From positions 1 to 33,863 of the forward strand of contig CAUDEY010000024.1 in assembly GCA_958448705.1 (NCBI GenBank): DNA of 33,863 bases. Direction: 5' to 3'. The position numbers and the translations under genes are program-made. Position 1 is the first letter of the stretch; every line of letters starts with the position of its first letter. The notes beneath the pieces are model-generated. The model was not told the DNA's origin. It saw nothing but the letters and a program-made list of their open reading frames with translations, and ran no database searches. Origin of the DNA: UMGS1322 sp900550765. Its GTDB lineage: Bacteria; Bacillota; Clostridia; Christensenellales; QALW01. Positions 16,186 through 23,616 of the stretch are shown piece after piece.

Positions 16186-16989
16186 TTGGCGCAAACATCA
16201 TCGGCTTTCCAAAAATTTACCTATAATTTCAAGCGCTTTTTACCTCTGCTCAAGAACCTTGTAGCAAAGGATTTCAAAATCAAATATCGAAGATCCATTC
16301 TGGGTATTCTTTGGAGCATGCTGAATCCTCTGCTTACAATGCTGGTGCTGACCCAGGTATTTCAAATGCTGCTGCGTGTGCAGGTAGAAAACTTCCCCAC
16401 CTTTTACATTATCGGCTGGGCGCTTTGGAATTTCTTTTCTGAATCTACAACGCTTTCGCTTTCTTCCATTCTCACGGCAGCGCCGCTTATAAAAAAAGTC
16501 TATGTTCCCAAATACATGTTTCCTTTGGAAAAATGTATTTTTTCGCTTATCAATTTCCTTTGCAGTTTGATCGCGGTCTTTCTGGTAATGCTCCTGCAGG
16601 GCGTTTATCCTACGCTTACCACACTGCTCTTCCCAATCCCCGTTTTTTATTGTATGATATTTTCTTGCGGTATATGCCTGTTTTTAAGCGCCGTTACGGT
16701 TTATTTCCGTGATATTGCGCATTTTTACAGTGTTCTATTGACCATTTGGATGTATCTTACCCCGATTCTGTACAGCGATGACCTCTTGGCCGGCCATGAT
16801 CTGGTGGCAACCGTGGTAAAGCTGAACCCCATGTATTATTTTGTAAATTACTTCCGCGACGTTATGATGTACAATACGATTCCAGGACTTCAAGAAAACC
16901 TGATCTGTATTGGTTTTGCCTTATTCGCATTCATCATAGGCGCCGTCGTTTTCAAAAAGGCAGAAGGAAAATTTATCCTTCATATTTGA
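16186..16989 (+). CDS. ABC-2 type polysaccharide/teichoic acid export permease (Wzm/TagG-like)
   Basis: A 267-residue inner-membrane permease with six hydrophobic segments. The N-terminal amphipathic stretch contains LVAKDFKIKYRRSILGILWSMLNPL, a hallmark of Wzm/TagG/RfbA-type ABC-2 permeases that export lipid-linked glycans. FWNFFSEST-like and LNPMYYFVNYFRDVM motifs are also typical. The start is a TTG at 16186, chosen because AGGAGG (16173-16178) is 7 nt upstream and the family N-terminus begins there. It is first in an operon with the ATPase and a large glycosyltransferase, so its cargo is probably the glycan made by that enzyme. Confidence 0.92.
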   Translation: MAQTSSAFQKFTYNFKRFLPLLKNLVAKDFKIKYRRSILGILWSMLNPLLTMLVLTQVFQMLLRVQVENFPTFYIIGWALWNFFSESTTLSLSSILTAAPLIKKVYVPKYMFPLEKCIFSLINFLCSLIAVFLVMLLQGVYPTLTTLLFPIPVFYCMIFSCGICLFLSAVTVYFRDIAHFYSVLLTIWMYLTPILYSDDLLAGHDLVATVVKLNPMYYFVNYFRDVMMYNTIPGLQENLICIGFALFAFIIGAVVFKKAEGKFILHI

Positions 16990-17001
16990 TGGGAGTTTGA
17001 C

Positions 17002-17745
17002 ATGATCAATCAGGAAAATGCAGTGGAACTGCGCGACGTGGAAATGCACTTCAACATGAGCAAGGAAAAGCTTGAAAACATAAAAGAATACTTTTTAAAG
17101 CTTGTAAAACGGCAGCTGATGTTTGAAGATTTTATTGCCGTGGATAAAGTTTCTTTTGATATTAAAAAAGGCGATGTGTTCGGCATTGTAGGATTAAACG
17201 GAAGCGGAAAAAGCACTACGCTGAAAATCATCTCCGGAATTTTAAAGCCTACGAAAGGTACGGTGGAAACCTCCGGCATCATCGCCCCGCTGATCGAGCT
17301 GGGCGCCGGCTTTGATATGGAACTCACCGCCCGTGAAAACATCTATCTGAACGGTTCGGTTTTAGGCTTTTCCAAAAAATTTATGGACGAAAAATTTAAC
17401 GATATCGTAGAATTTTCTGAAATGCAGGACTTTTTGGATGTTCCGATGAAAAATTACTCTTCGGGTATGGTGGCACGCATAGGCTTTGCCATTGCCACCG
17501 TAACAACGCCGGATATTTTGATTGTGGATGAAATCCTATCCGTCGGTGACTTTTTATTCCAGCAAAAGTGCGAGGAGCGGATCAACGCGATGATGCACGA
17601 CGATACCACGGTGATCATTGTATCCCATTCCATTGAACAAATCGAACGGCTGTGCAAACATTGCCTGTGGCTGGAAAAGGGCAAAGTAAAAATGATCGGC
17701 CCGGCACAGGAAGTTTGCAATGCCTATAAAAATGTAAGCCGATAA
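17002..17745 (+). CDS. ABC exporter ATP-binding protein (Wzt/TagH-like)
   Basis: A 247-residue ATPase partner of the upstream permease. Walker A GLNGSGKST is at 64-72, the signature YSSGMV at 152-157, and Walker B ILIVDE at 172-177, with the switch His in IIVSHS. The N-terminal segment with an inserted helix (about 20-42) before the first strand core, and the VDEILSVGD motif, are typical of Wzt/TagH. It lacks the C-terminal carbohydrate-binding domain found in Wzt proteins that recognise a chain terminus. The start ATG has GGGAG upstream and lies 12 bp after the permease gene. The spacing implies one mRNA. Confidence 0.93.
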   Translation: MINQENAVELRDVEMHFNMSKEKLENIKEYFLKLVKRQLMFEDFIAVDKVSFDIKKGDVFGIVGLNGSGKSTTLKIISGILKPTKGTVETSGIIAPLIELGAGFDMELTARENIYLNGSVLGFSKKFMDEKFNDIVEFSEMQDFLDVPMKNYSSGMVARIGFAIATVTTPDILIVDEILSVGDFLFQQKCEERINAMMHDDTTVIIVSHSIEQIERLCKHCLWLEKGKVKMIGPAQEVCNAYKNVSR

Positions 17746-17767
17746 ACAAAAATAGGAAGTGTTAATT

Positions 17768-20416
17768 TTGAGTACGATCTATAATCAGGAATATTATGAA
17801 AAATACGATATGGGCGACGCCGGCGCCTCGGACTATAAAAGCAACCAGGCTCTGCGTGGTTTTTTTATAAACGTAGCCAAGGCTATTGTAGATACCTTTC
17901 ATCCCGCTACCGTTTTGGATGCGGGCTGTGCCCTGGGCTTTTTAGTAGAAGAATTTCGCAGGCTGGGCGTAAAGGCCTATGGAATCGATATTTCCGAATA
18001 TGCGATCTCTCAGGTAGATGAATCGGTAAAAGAATTCTGCGCCGTATGTCCCATTCAAAACGACTTCCCCGAAAATTTTCCCAAACACTTCGATCTTATC
18101 ACCAATATAGAAGTAATGGAACACTTGACCAAAGAGGACGGCGAAGCCGCAATCAAAAATCTATGCGCGCATACGGACCGTATTCTGTTCTCCTCTTCTT
18201 CCACCGATTTTGAAGATCCCACCCATATCAACGTAAATACTATAGATTACTGGGCTGCTGAATTTGCAAAAAACGGTTTTTTTAACGATATTGAAAATTA
18301 CGCGCGCTATATTTCGCAGGATGCCTATTGCTTTAAAAAAGAAAATGCCGGCGGGGCTGTTTTTCGTTACGAAAAAAAATGTATGGAGCTTACGAAAGAG
18401 TGCAGCCAGCTAACTGTTATGAAAAAACAACTGGAGGAAAGCCTGCAGAAAACGGAGACGGAGCGTACTTATTTTGAAAAAAAGGCTGGGAATTTAGAAG
18501 AGCATTATATGGCGTTAACGGCGCAGTACCAAGCCATTCTTTCTTCCCGGTATTGGCGATGGACCGCGCCGATGCGGAAAGTTACCGGGGCTATCAAGCG
18601 GGTGCTTCTGAAATTTACCGTAACCAGATATCTGTGCAAAGGAATGAAATCCCTTTTTAAAAACGGTATCCGGGCCACGTTTGTGCTCGCAAGCAACAAA
18701 ATCAAATCCAAAAAACCTTTTGATTATTCTAAAATTACAAAAAAAAGAAGAGAAAGGGAAGAACATACGGTTTTTCCGCGCAATATAAAATTCAGTATTT
18801 TGGTTCCTCTGTACAACACGCCTTTAAAGTATTTAAAGGAAATGATTGCATCCGTTCAAGCGCAGACCTATAAAAACTGGGAATTGTGCCTAGCGGACGG
18901 CAGCGACGCGCAGCATAATGAGGTGGAAGCCTGCGTGCGGCAGTATGCCAAGCATGACGCGCGCATCGTATATAAAAGGCTGGAGAAGAATTTAGGCATT
19001 TCGGAAAATACAAACCGCTGTTTTGAGATGGCTACGGGAGAGTATATCGGGTTATTTGACCATGACGATATTCTGCATCCTTCCGTTTTATTTGAGGATA
19101 TGCGCGCCATCTGTGACCATGACGCTGATTTTGTGTATACCGACGAGGCTACCTTTGAAGGCGAAAATATAACTAAGATTATTACGTTCCACTTTAAGCC
19201 GGATTTTGCTATTGACAATCTGCGGGCTAATAATTATATCTGTCATTTTTCCGTATTTGCCAGGGAACTCGTGGAGGAAGCCGGCCTGTTTCGTTCCGCT
19301 TATGACGGCAGTCAGGATCATGATATGGTTCTGCGCCTTACAGCCCGCGCTAAAAAAGTGTATCATATCCGCAAATTGCTGTATTTTTGGCGTTCGCATC
19401 CCAATTCGGTGGCACAGGATATCGATTCCAAAACGTATGCGATTGACGCCGGTAAAAACGCTGTAAAGGATAGCTTGACGCTGGCGGGTTATCCGGCGGC
19501 GGTAGAGAGCAGCCGCGCGTTTCCAACCATTTACCGTATACGGTATGAATTGCAGATACAGCCGTTGATTTCAATCGTAATTCCAAACTGCGACCATAAA
19601 AACGAACTTGAAACGTGCATCACTTCCATTTTGGAAAAGAGTACGTATCTGAAATATGAAATCATTGTGGTGGAAAACGGCAGTACAAAGCCGGAGACGT
19701 TTGAATACTATAAACAGCTTTCCGCGCATCCTAATATCCATATTGCCGAATATACAAAGCCTTTTAATTATTCAGCTGTAAATAATTTCGGCGTATCGAA
19801 AGCCAAGGGCGAATATATCCTTCTTTTAAATAATGATACGAAAATTATCACACCCCAATGGATGGAAGAACTGCTGATGTATGCGCAGCGTCCCGACGTA
19901 GGCGCAGTAGGTGCAAAGCTCTATTACGCCGACGATACCATTCAGCATGCCGGTATTGTTTTGGGGCTGGGAGCGCACGGCATTGCAGGACACAGCCATT
20001 ATAACTTACCCAAATCCAATCTCGGATATATGGGAAAATTATATTATGCCCAAAACGTAAGCGCGGTGACCGGCGCCTGTATGATGGTGCGGCGCAGTTT
20101 GTTTGATGAAGTCGGCGGGCTGGATGAAACGTTTAAAATTGCGTTTAACGATGTAGACCTTTGTTTGAAGCTGCGGGAAAAGGGCTATTTAGTTGTATTT
20201 ACACCCTATGCGGAGCTATATCATTTTGAATCCAAAACCAGGGGCTTGGAGGATACGGAGGAGAAAAAGGCACGATTTAACGATGAGTGCAGCCGTTTCC
20301 GTAAAAAATGGAAAGCGGTTTTGGAAGCAGGTGACCCTTATTACAATCCTAATTTTTCCTTAAAAAATGACTATATGATCGAGTTTTCCAAATTAAAATC
20401 CGATTGCCGCCAGTAA
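17768..20416 (+). CDS. Methyltransferase-GT2-GT2 fusion glycosyltransferase
   Basis: An 882-residue multidomain enzyme. Residues 1 to about 200 are a class I SAM-dependent methyltransferase with motif I VLDAGCALG at 49-57. Residues 204-262 are charged and probably coiled coil, ending in the SRYWRWTAPMRK motif that often precedes GT2 domains in O-antigen enzymes. A first GT2 domain starts near 342 (FSILVPLYNTP) with its metal-binding DHDD near 431. A second starts near 601 (ISIVIPNCDHK) with NND near 688-690 and FNDVDLCLKLREKGY. It likely builds and caps or modifies the glycan exported by the two preceding ABC genes. The start is TTG 17768 with AGGAAG 8 nt upstream; the GTG at 17759 overlaps that RBS. 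Sugar specificity is unknown; rhamnosyl transfer is a guess from family resemblance. Confidence 0.85.
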   Translation: MSTIYNQEYYEKYDMGDAGASDYKSNQALRGFFINVAKAIVDTFHPATVLDAGCALGFLVEEFRRLGVKAYGIDISEYAISQVDESVKEFCAVCPIQNDFPENFPKHFDLITNIEVMEHLTKEDGEAAIKNLCAHTDRILFSSSSTDFEDPTHINVNTIDYWAAEFAKNGFFNDIENYARYISQDAYCFKKENAGGAVFRYEKKCMELTKECSQLTVMKKQLEESLQKTETERTYFEKKAGNLEEHYMALTAQYQAILSSRYWRWTAPMRKVTGAIKRVLLKFTVTRYLCKGMKSLFKNGIRATFVLASNKIKSKKPFDYSKITKKRREREEHTVFPRNIKFSILVPLYNTPLKYLKEMIASVQAQTYKNWELCLADGSDAQHNEVEACVRQYAKHDARIVYKRLEKNLGISENTNRCFEMATGEYIGLFDHDDILHPSVLFEDMRAICDHDADFVYTDEATFEGENITKIITFHFKPDFAIDNLRANNYICHFSVFARELVEEAGLFRSAYDGSQDHDMVLRLTARAKKVYHIRKLLYFWRSHPNSVAQDIDSKTYAIDAGKNAVKDSLTLAGYPAAVESSRAFPTIYRIRYELQIQPLISIVIPNCDHKNELETCITSILEKSTYLKYEIIVVENGSTKPETFEYYKQLSAHPNIHIAEYTKPFNYSAVNNFGVSKAKGEYILLLNNDTKIITPQWMEELLMYAQRPDVGAVGAKLYYADDTIQHAGIVLGLGAHGIAGHSHYNLPKSNLGYMGKLYYAQNVSAVTGACMMVRRSLFDEVGGLDETFKIAFNDVDLCLKLREKGYLVVFTPYAELYHFESKTRGLEDTEEKKARFNDECSRFRKKWKAVLEAGDPYYNPNFSLKNDYMIEFSKLKSDCRQ

Positions 20417-20448
20417 TTTCCGGCTCTATTCGCCGCTGAAGCGGCTGC

Positions 20449-20478
20449 AAAAGTGGGCAGATGACGCTCACTTTTTTA
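20449..20478 (+). terminator. Terminator of the polysaccharide export operon
   Basis: AAAAGTGGGC (20449-20458) pairs with GCTCACTTTT (20466-20475), with one G-T pair, around a 7-nt loop, and runs into a T-rich tail. Confidence 0.75.
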
Positions 20479-20479
20479 T

Positions 20480-21100
20480 TATTCTCGAAATGCCGATATT
20501 CCTTCTTTTATGGAAGCCATAGGACAGAGGCTGCAAAATAAAAATTATGCTCTGCACGCCAAAGAAAAGAAACATGAATTGCTTGCCGATAACAAAACAG
20601 AAAAAAAGAATATCATCTAAAATTTCTTATAAAGTTAATTCTGTAAAAAGACAGCAGCTCTGCAAAAGCGTATGCGCGTGCCTGCAGAAGTGTCCTTAAA
20701 AAAACGGCAGCCTCAATAAAAAACTCCCCCATTGAACTGCCAACGGACAGCAAAAGAAATGTTAACTATTGCGAAAGTTGATAGCATGCCCCATCTGTCA
20801 TAAGAGCATTTACAACCGCACAGGCGACGTGAGCACAACCTTTGAGGAACACGGCGCGCAGCGCAATGAGCACGCCGATGACTTTTTAAAAAATCGCCGC
20901 AAGCATAGAAAACTTGCGGCGACATATCAGCAGGCAGCAAAAGAAATCCTGCGAAACGGTTTAAAATACACTCGAACCCGCAAAAAGTTGGCAGCAACAG
21001 GAACACGGCGCGAGGGCGGTTACATCTGAGCAGTTGAGCCGAGCGAGATTTTTTGCGGAAGAGGAGGAACAGTGGAGCGGGTAATTGATTTTTTATGGAA
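20480..21100 (+). other. Non-coding debris with possible gene remnants next to tRNA-Pro
   Basis: About 620 bp without a convincing gene. Two short open stretches look like decayed coding sequence. One is a run of about 36 codons from the ATG at 20511 ending in a Lys/Asn-rich tail at 20620. The other is a TTG-started frame at 20769-21029 (86 codons) with a single CPICHK zinc-knuckle-like motif and a basic helical C-terminus. Neither has a credible RBS or a recognised domain. The location beside the 3' end of a tRNA gene, where mobile elements integrate, suggests element remnants, but no integrase or direct repeat was found. Confidence 0.3.
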
Positions 21101-21132
21101 TAAAAAAATCGGAACGAGCGTAACTCGTTCCG
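21101..21132 (-). terminator. Terminator of the tRNA-Pro gene
   Basis: On the minus strand CGGAACGAG (21132-21124), loop, CTCGTTCCG (21118-21110) is followed by an A and a run of seven T. This is a classic intrinsic terminator directly after the tRNA. Confidence 0.92.
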
Positions 21133-21135
21133 ACG

Positions 21136-21212
21136 TGGTCTGGGTGAGAAGACTTGAACTTCCGGCCTCATGAACCCCATTCATGCACGCTACCAAACTG
21201 CGCCACACCCAG
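21136..21212 (-). tRNA. tRNA-Pro (anticodon GGG)
   Basis: A 77-nt tRNA with encoded CCA. Acceptor arms CTGGGTG and CACCCAG pair perfectly and the discriminator base is A. The D-arm contains GGCGCAGTTTGGTAGCG and the T-loop contains GTTCAAG. The anticodon stem CATGA/TCATG encloses the loop ATGGGGT, giving anticodon GGG, which reads CCC/CCU proline codons. It has its own consensus promoter and terminator, so it is a single-gene transcription unit. Confidence 0.95.
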
Positions 21213-21223
21213 AAAACATATCC

Positions 21224-21252
21224 ATTATATACAGAATATCAGAGACTGTCAA
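21224..21252 (-). promoter_or_regulatory. Consensus promoter of tRNA-Pro
   Basis: On the minus strand TTGACA (21252-21247), 17 bp, TATAAT (21229-21224), ending 11 bp before the mature 5' end. Confidence 0.9.
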
Positions 21253-21276
21253 GCAAAAAAAGCACTTCCGCCAATT

Positions 21277-21678
21277 TTATAAAAAGGGCAGAATTGCCAT
21301 ATACTCCATAGCATCCGCTAACATCAGGGAAATAAGCAGCGTGATAAAAATTCCAAACAAAACCGAACCTACAATGCCGATGATTCCGCAAACCTTACCC
21401 GCGGTAGCGACAGAGACCTTTCCTTCCCGGTTTGCTGCGGAACCGAATACAACTGCCAAAATTCCCAGCAACAACCCAAAAAAGAAAAGACTGCAGATTC
21501 CCAGTACAAGCGAAGCGATCGCCATTCCCCGCTTAGGGTGACTATCCAGCGGGACATTCCCGTTCCCCTCCACCACGGGCTGCATGTTGGGTTGCGTATA
21601 CTTCAGCGCTGCATTGCAGTTGGGGCAGATCATTGCTTGATCGTCAACATAAGTTCCGCAATAATTACAATAAGCCAT
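21277..21678 (-). CDS. Zinc-ribbon/DUF4190-like membrane protein (copy 2)
   Basis: A 133-residue membrane protein of unknown function. The N-terminal zinc ribbon has CNYCGTY and CPNCNAA (Cys pairs near residues 4, 7, 19 and 22). A flexible linker follows, then HPKRGMAIASLVLGICSLFFFGLLLGILAVVFGS and a second helix after a Gly-rich turn. That is the pattern of DUF4190-type domains. The start ATG 21678 has an AGAGG RBS. It is clearly paralogous to the protein at 21743-22099, with which it forms a tandem pair under one promoter. Confidence 0.8.
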   Translation of the reverse strand: MAYCNYCGTYVDDQAMICPNCNAALKYTQPNMQPVVEGNGNVPLDSHPKRGMAIASLVLGICSLFFFGLLLGILAVVFGSAANREGKVSVATAGKVCGIIGIVGSVLFGIFITLLISLMLADAMEYMAILPFL

Positions 21679-21742
21679 TCCTATAAACCTCTTTCATCAG
21701 AATCATAAAAAGCTGTACTGCATTTTTCTTCGCAAAACGCCT

Positions 21743-22099
21743 TTACACACCCCAGAAAAATAAATAGGCGCATAAAGCCAGCACCGCCAGCGAAACGCCG
21801 ATAATCCCGCAGATAAATCCGGCATTGGATACACCGTTTTTCCCGGCGGCTTTAGCCATAGCTCCGAACACGATCGCCAAAACACCGCAGGTGATATTTA
21901 AAAAAACACAGCTGCAGATTCCCAGCACCAGCGCGGCAATTGCCAGACCACGCCGAGGATGTTTCCGCAGAGGAACCTTTCCGCCCTTATAGACCGCGGC
22001 ATCAAGATCTGAACACTCCTGCTTTAATACCGCCCGGCAATGGGGACAGACCTCCTCCTGCTCTTCAACATAAACACCGCAAGAATGACAGTACGCCAT
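21743..22099 (-). CDS. Zinc-ribbon/DUF4190-like membrane protein (copy 1)
   Basis: A 118-residue paralogue of the next gene: MAYCHSCGVYVEEQEEVCPHC forms the zinc ribbon, then HPRRGLAIAALVLGICSCVF and NITCGVLAIVFGAMAK give the first membrane hairpin, with a further helix at the C-terminus. The zinc ribbon is probably cytosolic and anchored. Function is unknown. The start ATG 22099 has GAGGTG upstream. It is first after the promoter, with a 64-bp gap to copy 2. Confidence 0.8.
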   Translation of the reverse strand: MAYCHSCGVYVEEQEEVCPHCRAVLKQECSDLDAAVYKGGKVPLRKHPRRGLAIAALVLGICSCVFLNITCGVLAIVFGAMAKAAGKNGVSNAGFICGIIGVSLAVLALCAYLFFWGV

Positions 22100-22147
22100 C
22101 GGACACCTCTATCAAATCAGCAAAATTACGCTATTTATTTTTTTACT

Positions 22148-22176
22148 ATTATAGCACGGCTTTTTATAAAATTCAA
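22148..22176 (-). promoter_or_regulatory. Promoter of the tandem zinc-ribbon genes
   Basis: On the minus strand TTGAAT (22176-22171), 17 bp, TATAAT (22153-22148). It separates these genes transcriptionally from the phage-like genes upstream. Confidence 0.75.
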
Positions 22177-22183
22177 TCAAAAA

Positions 22184-22495
22184 TTAAAATTCTTTCATAA
22201 TTTCCCGGATCTTTTCTATTTTCTCTTCAAGTGCCTGATAGGCCCTCCTTAAAGCCTCCATATCCGCAAAAAACGTTTCCTCCGGTTCCGAAAGCTCTAC
22301 CGCATAATTTTTTTCCTGCGGCAGCACCGCTACAAAGCCCTTGCGTCCCTCATACTCTGTTTGCAGCCAAAGGATCCCGTCTTTTTCTGTCAATATTTCC
22401 CCGCTGATCCTTTCTCCTTTAGGCACGATACCGATTTTTCTGCCGTTAGGACTCTGCCGAATATTCATTTCTTCCAATGTTTGAAATTTGCGCAT
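22184..22495 (-). CDS. Small SH3-like protein at the end of the phage-derived module
   Basis: A 103-residue soluble protein. Residues 5-62 (MNIRQSPNGRKIGIVPKGERIS...LWLQTEYEGRKGFVAVL) have the length and N-R-x-x-P...G-x-V...G-x-V pattern of a bacterial SH3 domain. SH3 domains often serve as cell-wall-binding modules of endolysins. The remainder is a charged helix likely to be coiled coil (ALRRAYQALEEKIEKIREIMKEF). There is no enzymatic domain. The start ATG 22495 has GGGGGAT upstream; a start at 22537 is possible but lacks an RBS. It follows the holin gene and may be the leftover of a lysin or a structural accessory. Confidence 0.6.
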   Translation of the reverse strand: MRKFQTLEEMNIRQSPNGRKIGIVPKGERISGEILTEKDGILWLQTEYEGRKGFVAVLPQEKNYAVELSEPEETFFADMEALRRAYQALEEKIEKIREIMKEF

Positions 22496-22542
22496 GCGAT
22501 CCCCCTTCTTCCTGCTTCGCGCTTTTATAGGCTGCAAAAAGC

Positions 22543-22818
22543 TTATTCCTTATTAGCATTGACCGTCTGTTTATAAACCTGATGGATTCCCGTAGCAGAA
22601 AAACCGCTGATAATTCCCGTAGCGATTGCCTGCAAAAGATTTTCCCCCGCAATATACTCCGGCACCCATAAGAAGCATACAACGCCTAAAATCGCACCGC
22701 AAAATCCGCAAAATACCGGAACAAACTGTTTTTTCTGATTTTTCGTAATCAGCTTAAAAATTTCCGCCAAGAAATATACAATCACCGTAATACACGGAAT
22801 TGCCACAAAGTTTTCCAT
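22543..22818 (-). CDS. Phage holin family protein
   Basis: A 91-residue membrane protein with hydrophobic segments at about 5-22, 34-52 and 60-80, separated by the basic turn TKNQKKQFVP, and a short charged tail. Layout and motifs (VYFLAEIFKLITKNQKK, GFCGAILGVVCFLWVP, AIATGIISGFSATGIHQ) resemble the phage_holin_5/Hol44 type of Clostridial phages. Holins form membrane lesions that release a lysin. Here no lysin gene is adjacent. The start ATG 22818 follows GGGGGGA. Confidence 0.8.
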   Translation of the reverse strand: MENFVAIPCITVIVYFLAEIFKLITKNQKKQFVPVFCGFCGAILGVVCFLWVPEYIAGENLLQAIATGIISGFSATGIHQVYKQTVNANKE

Positions 22819-22831
22819 GATTCTTTCCCCC

Positions 22832-23134
22832 CTAAAACAAATTTTTAATGCCGTTGAGCTCTAAAAAATCCCGATGCTTATATTTAATTTCCCTCGCATA
22901 AGCCAGGGCTCTTTCTGTCTCTCCATTGGTTTTTCCGTTTTTTAAAGCTACAGCATTAGCCTCAGAAAGCGCATGTGTTGCCAGAGTAAGGTCTACGATT
23001 AATTTTATGTACTTATTGCGCAAAATGTCCCTTTCTTCTTGATTTTTTTCCTGCCGGTCAATCCTTTTTTGCAGCATAAACAAAAAGACACCGGTAATAA
23101 GGCTGGGAAGGCAAGCAAAAACAAGTTCCATCAT
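22832..23134 (-). CDS. Single-pass membrane coiled-coil protein of the phage lysis region (XhlA/BhlA-like position)
   Basis: A 100-residue protein with an N-terminal membrane segment (MELVFACLPSLITGVFLFML) followed by a long charged helix (LQKRIDRQEKNQEERDILRNKY), ending in a Tyr/Lys-rich tail. It occupies the position between tail genes and holin where phages encode XhlA- or BhlA-like proteins, but I see no decisive motif. Translation starts at ATG 23134, overlapping the stop of the tail gene (AATGATGG). A long N-terminal extension to 23284 would overlap that gene and is rejected. Confidence 0.6.
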   Translation of the reverse strand: MMELVFACLPSLITGVFLFMLQKRIDRQEKNQEERDILRNKYIKLIVDLTLATHALSEANAVALKNGKTNGETERALAYAREIKYKHRDFLELNGIKNLF

Positions 23135-23610
23135 TTCCACCTGCCGATCGCATAATAGCCGATGCGTCCCGTCAATGAGGAAGCCGTACTGCTGCGCAAA
23201 AATAATCCATTCAAGTTTCCGATCGAGCTCTGGGTAGCAGTACCTTCCACGCTCAGGCAGACAGCCTCCCCGGTGCTGTCGCAATATTGCAGCAGTACAG
23301 CCGGTGCTGATAAAAAATCGCCGGAAAAGACTCTTTCCATAGACAGCGGCAATTGAAGCGTATGCAGAAAAATCGTTTTTGATTCCCCCAATGCGGCTAT
23401 CTGCTGTGTATTCTGTATAACCGCCGCAAAATATCCAAAGGAGATCTGAAGGCCATCGGAATAGCGAACGGTATAATCGTCCGAATCACTGCCGGCACTC
23501 AGCAGCACAGTTGAAGTAAGATCCCCTTTCTCTCCTTTGATTGCGGGAATCTCTATTCCCTTACCCTGGGCATCAAACACCCTTAAAACCGGAATATTAT
23601 TCATACTCAT
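23131..23610 (-). CDS. Phage tail-appendage-like protein
   Basis: A 159-residue protein. The N-terminus MNNIPVLRVFDAQGKGIEIPAIKGEKGD carries a short Gly-X-X-Gly-rich hinge, common where phage tail fibres join a head domain. The rest is predicted to be beta-rich and ends in SSTASSLTGRIGYYAIGRWK, like C-terminal receptor-binding or fibre domains. It shares neither signal peptide nor enzymatic motifs. It is 6 bp after the larger tail gene and overlaps the next membrane-protein gene, so they are coupled. Confidence 0.6.
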   Translation of the reverse strand: MSMNNIPVLRVFDAQGKGIEIPAIKGEKGDLTSTVLLSAGSDSDDYTVRYSDGLQISFGYFAAVIQNTQQIAALGESKTIFLHTLQLPLSMERVFSGDFLSAPAVLLQYCDSTGEAVCLSVEGTATQSSIGNLNGLFLRSSTASSLTGRIGYYAIGRWK

Positions 23611-23616
23611 TTTCTC

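Noticed and set aside
20713..21180. 155-codon minus-strand frame
   Set aside because: It overlaps the tRNA-Pro gene and its terminator and lacks any domain.
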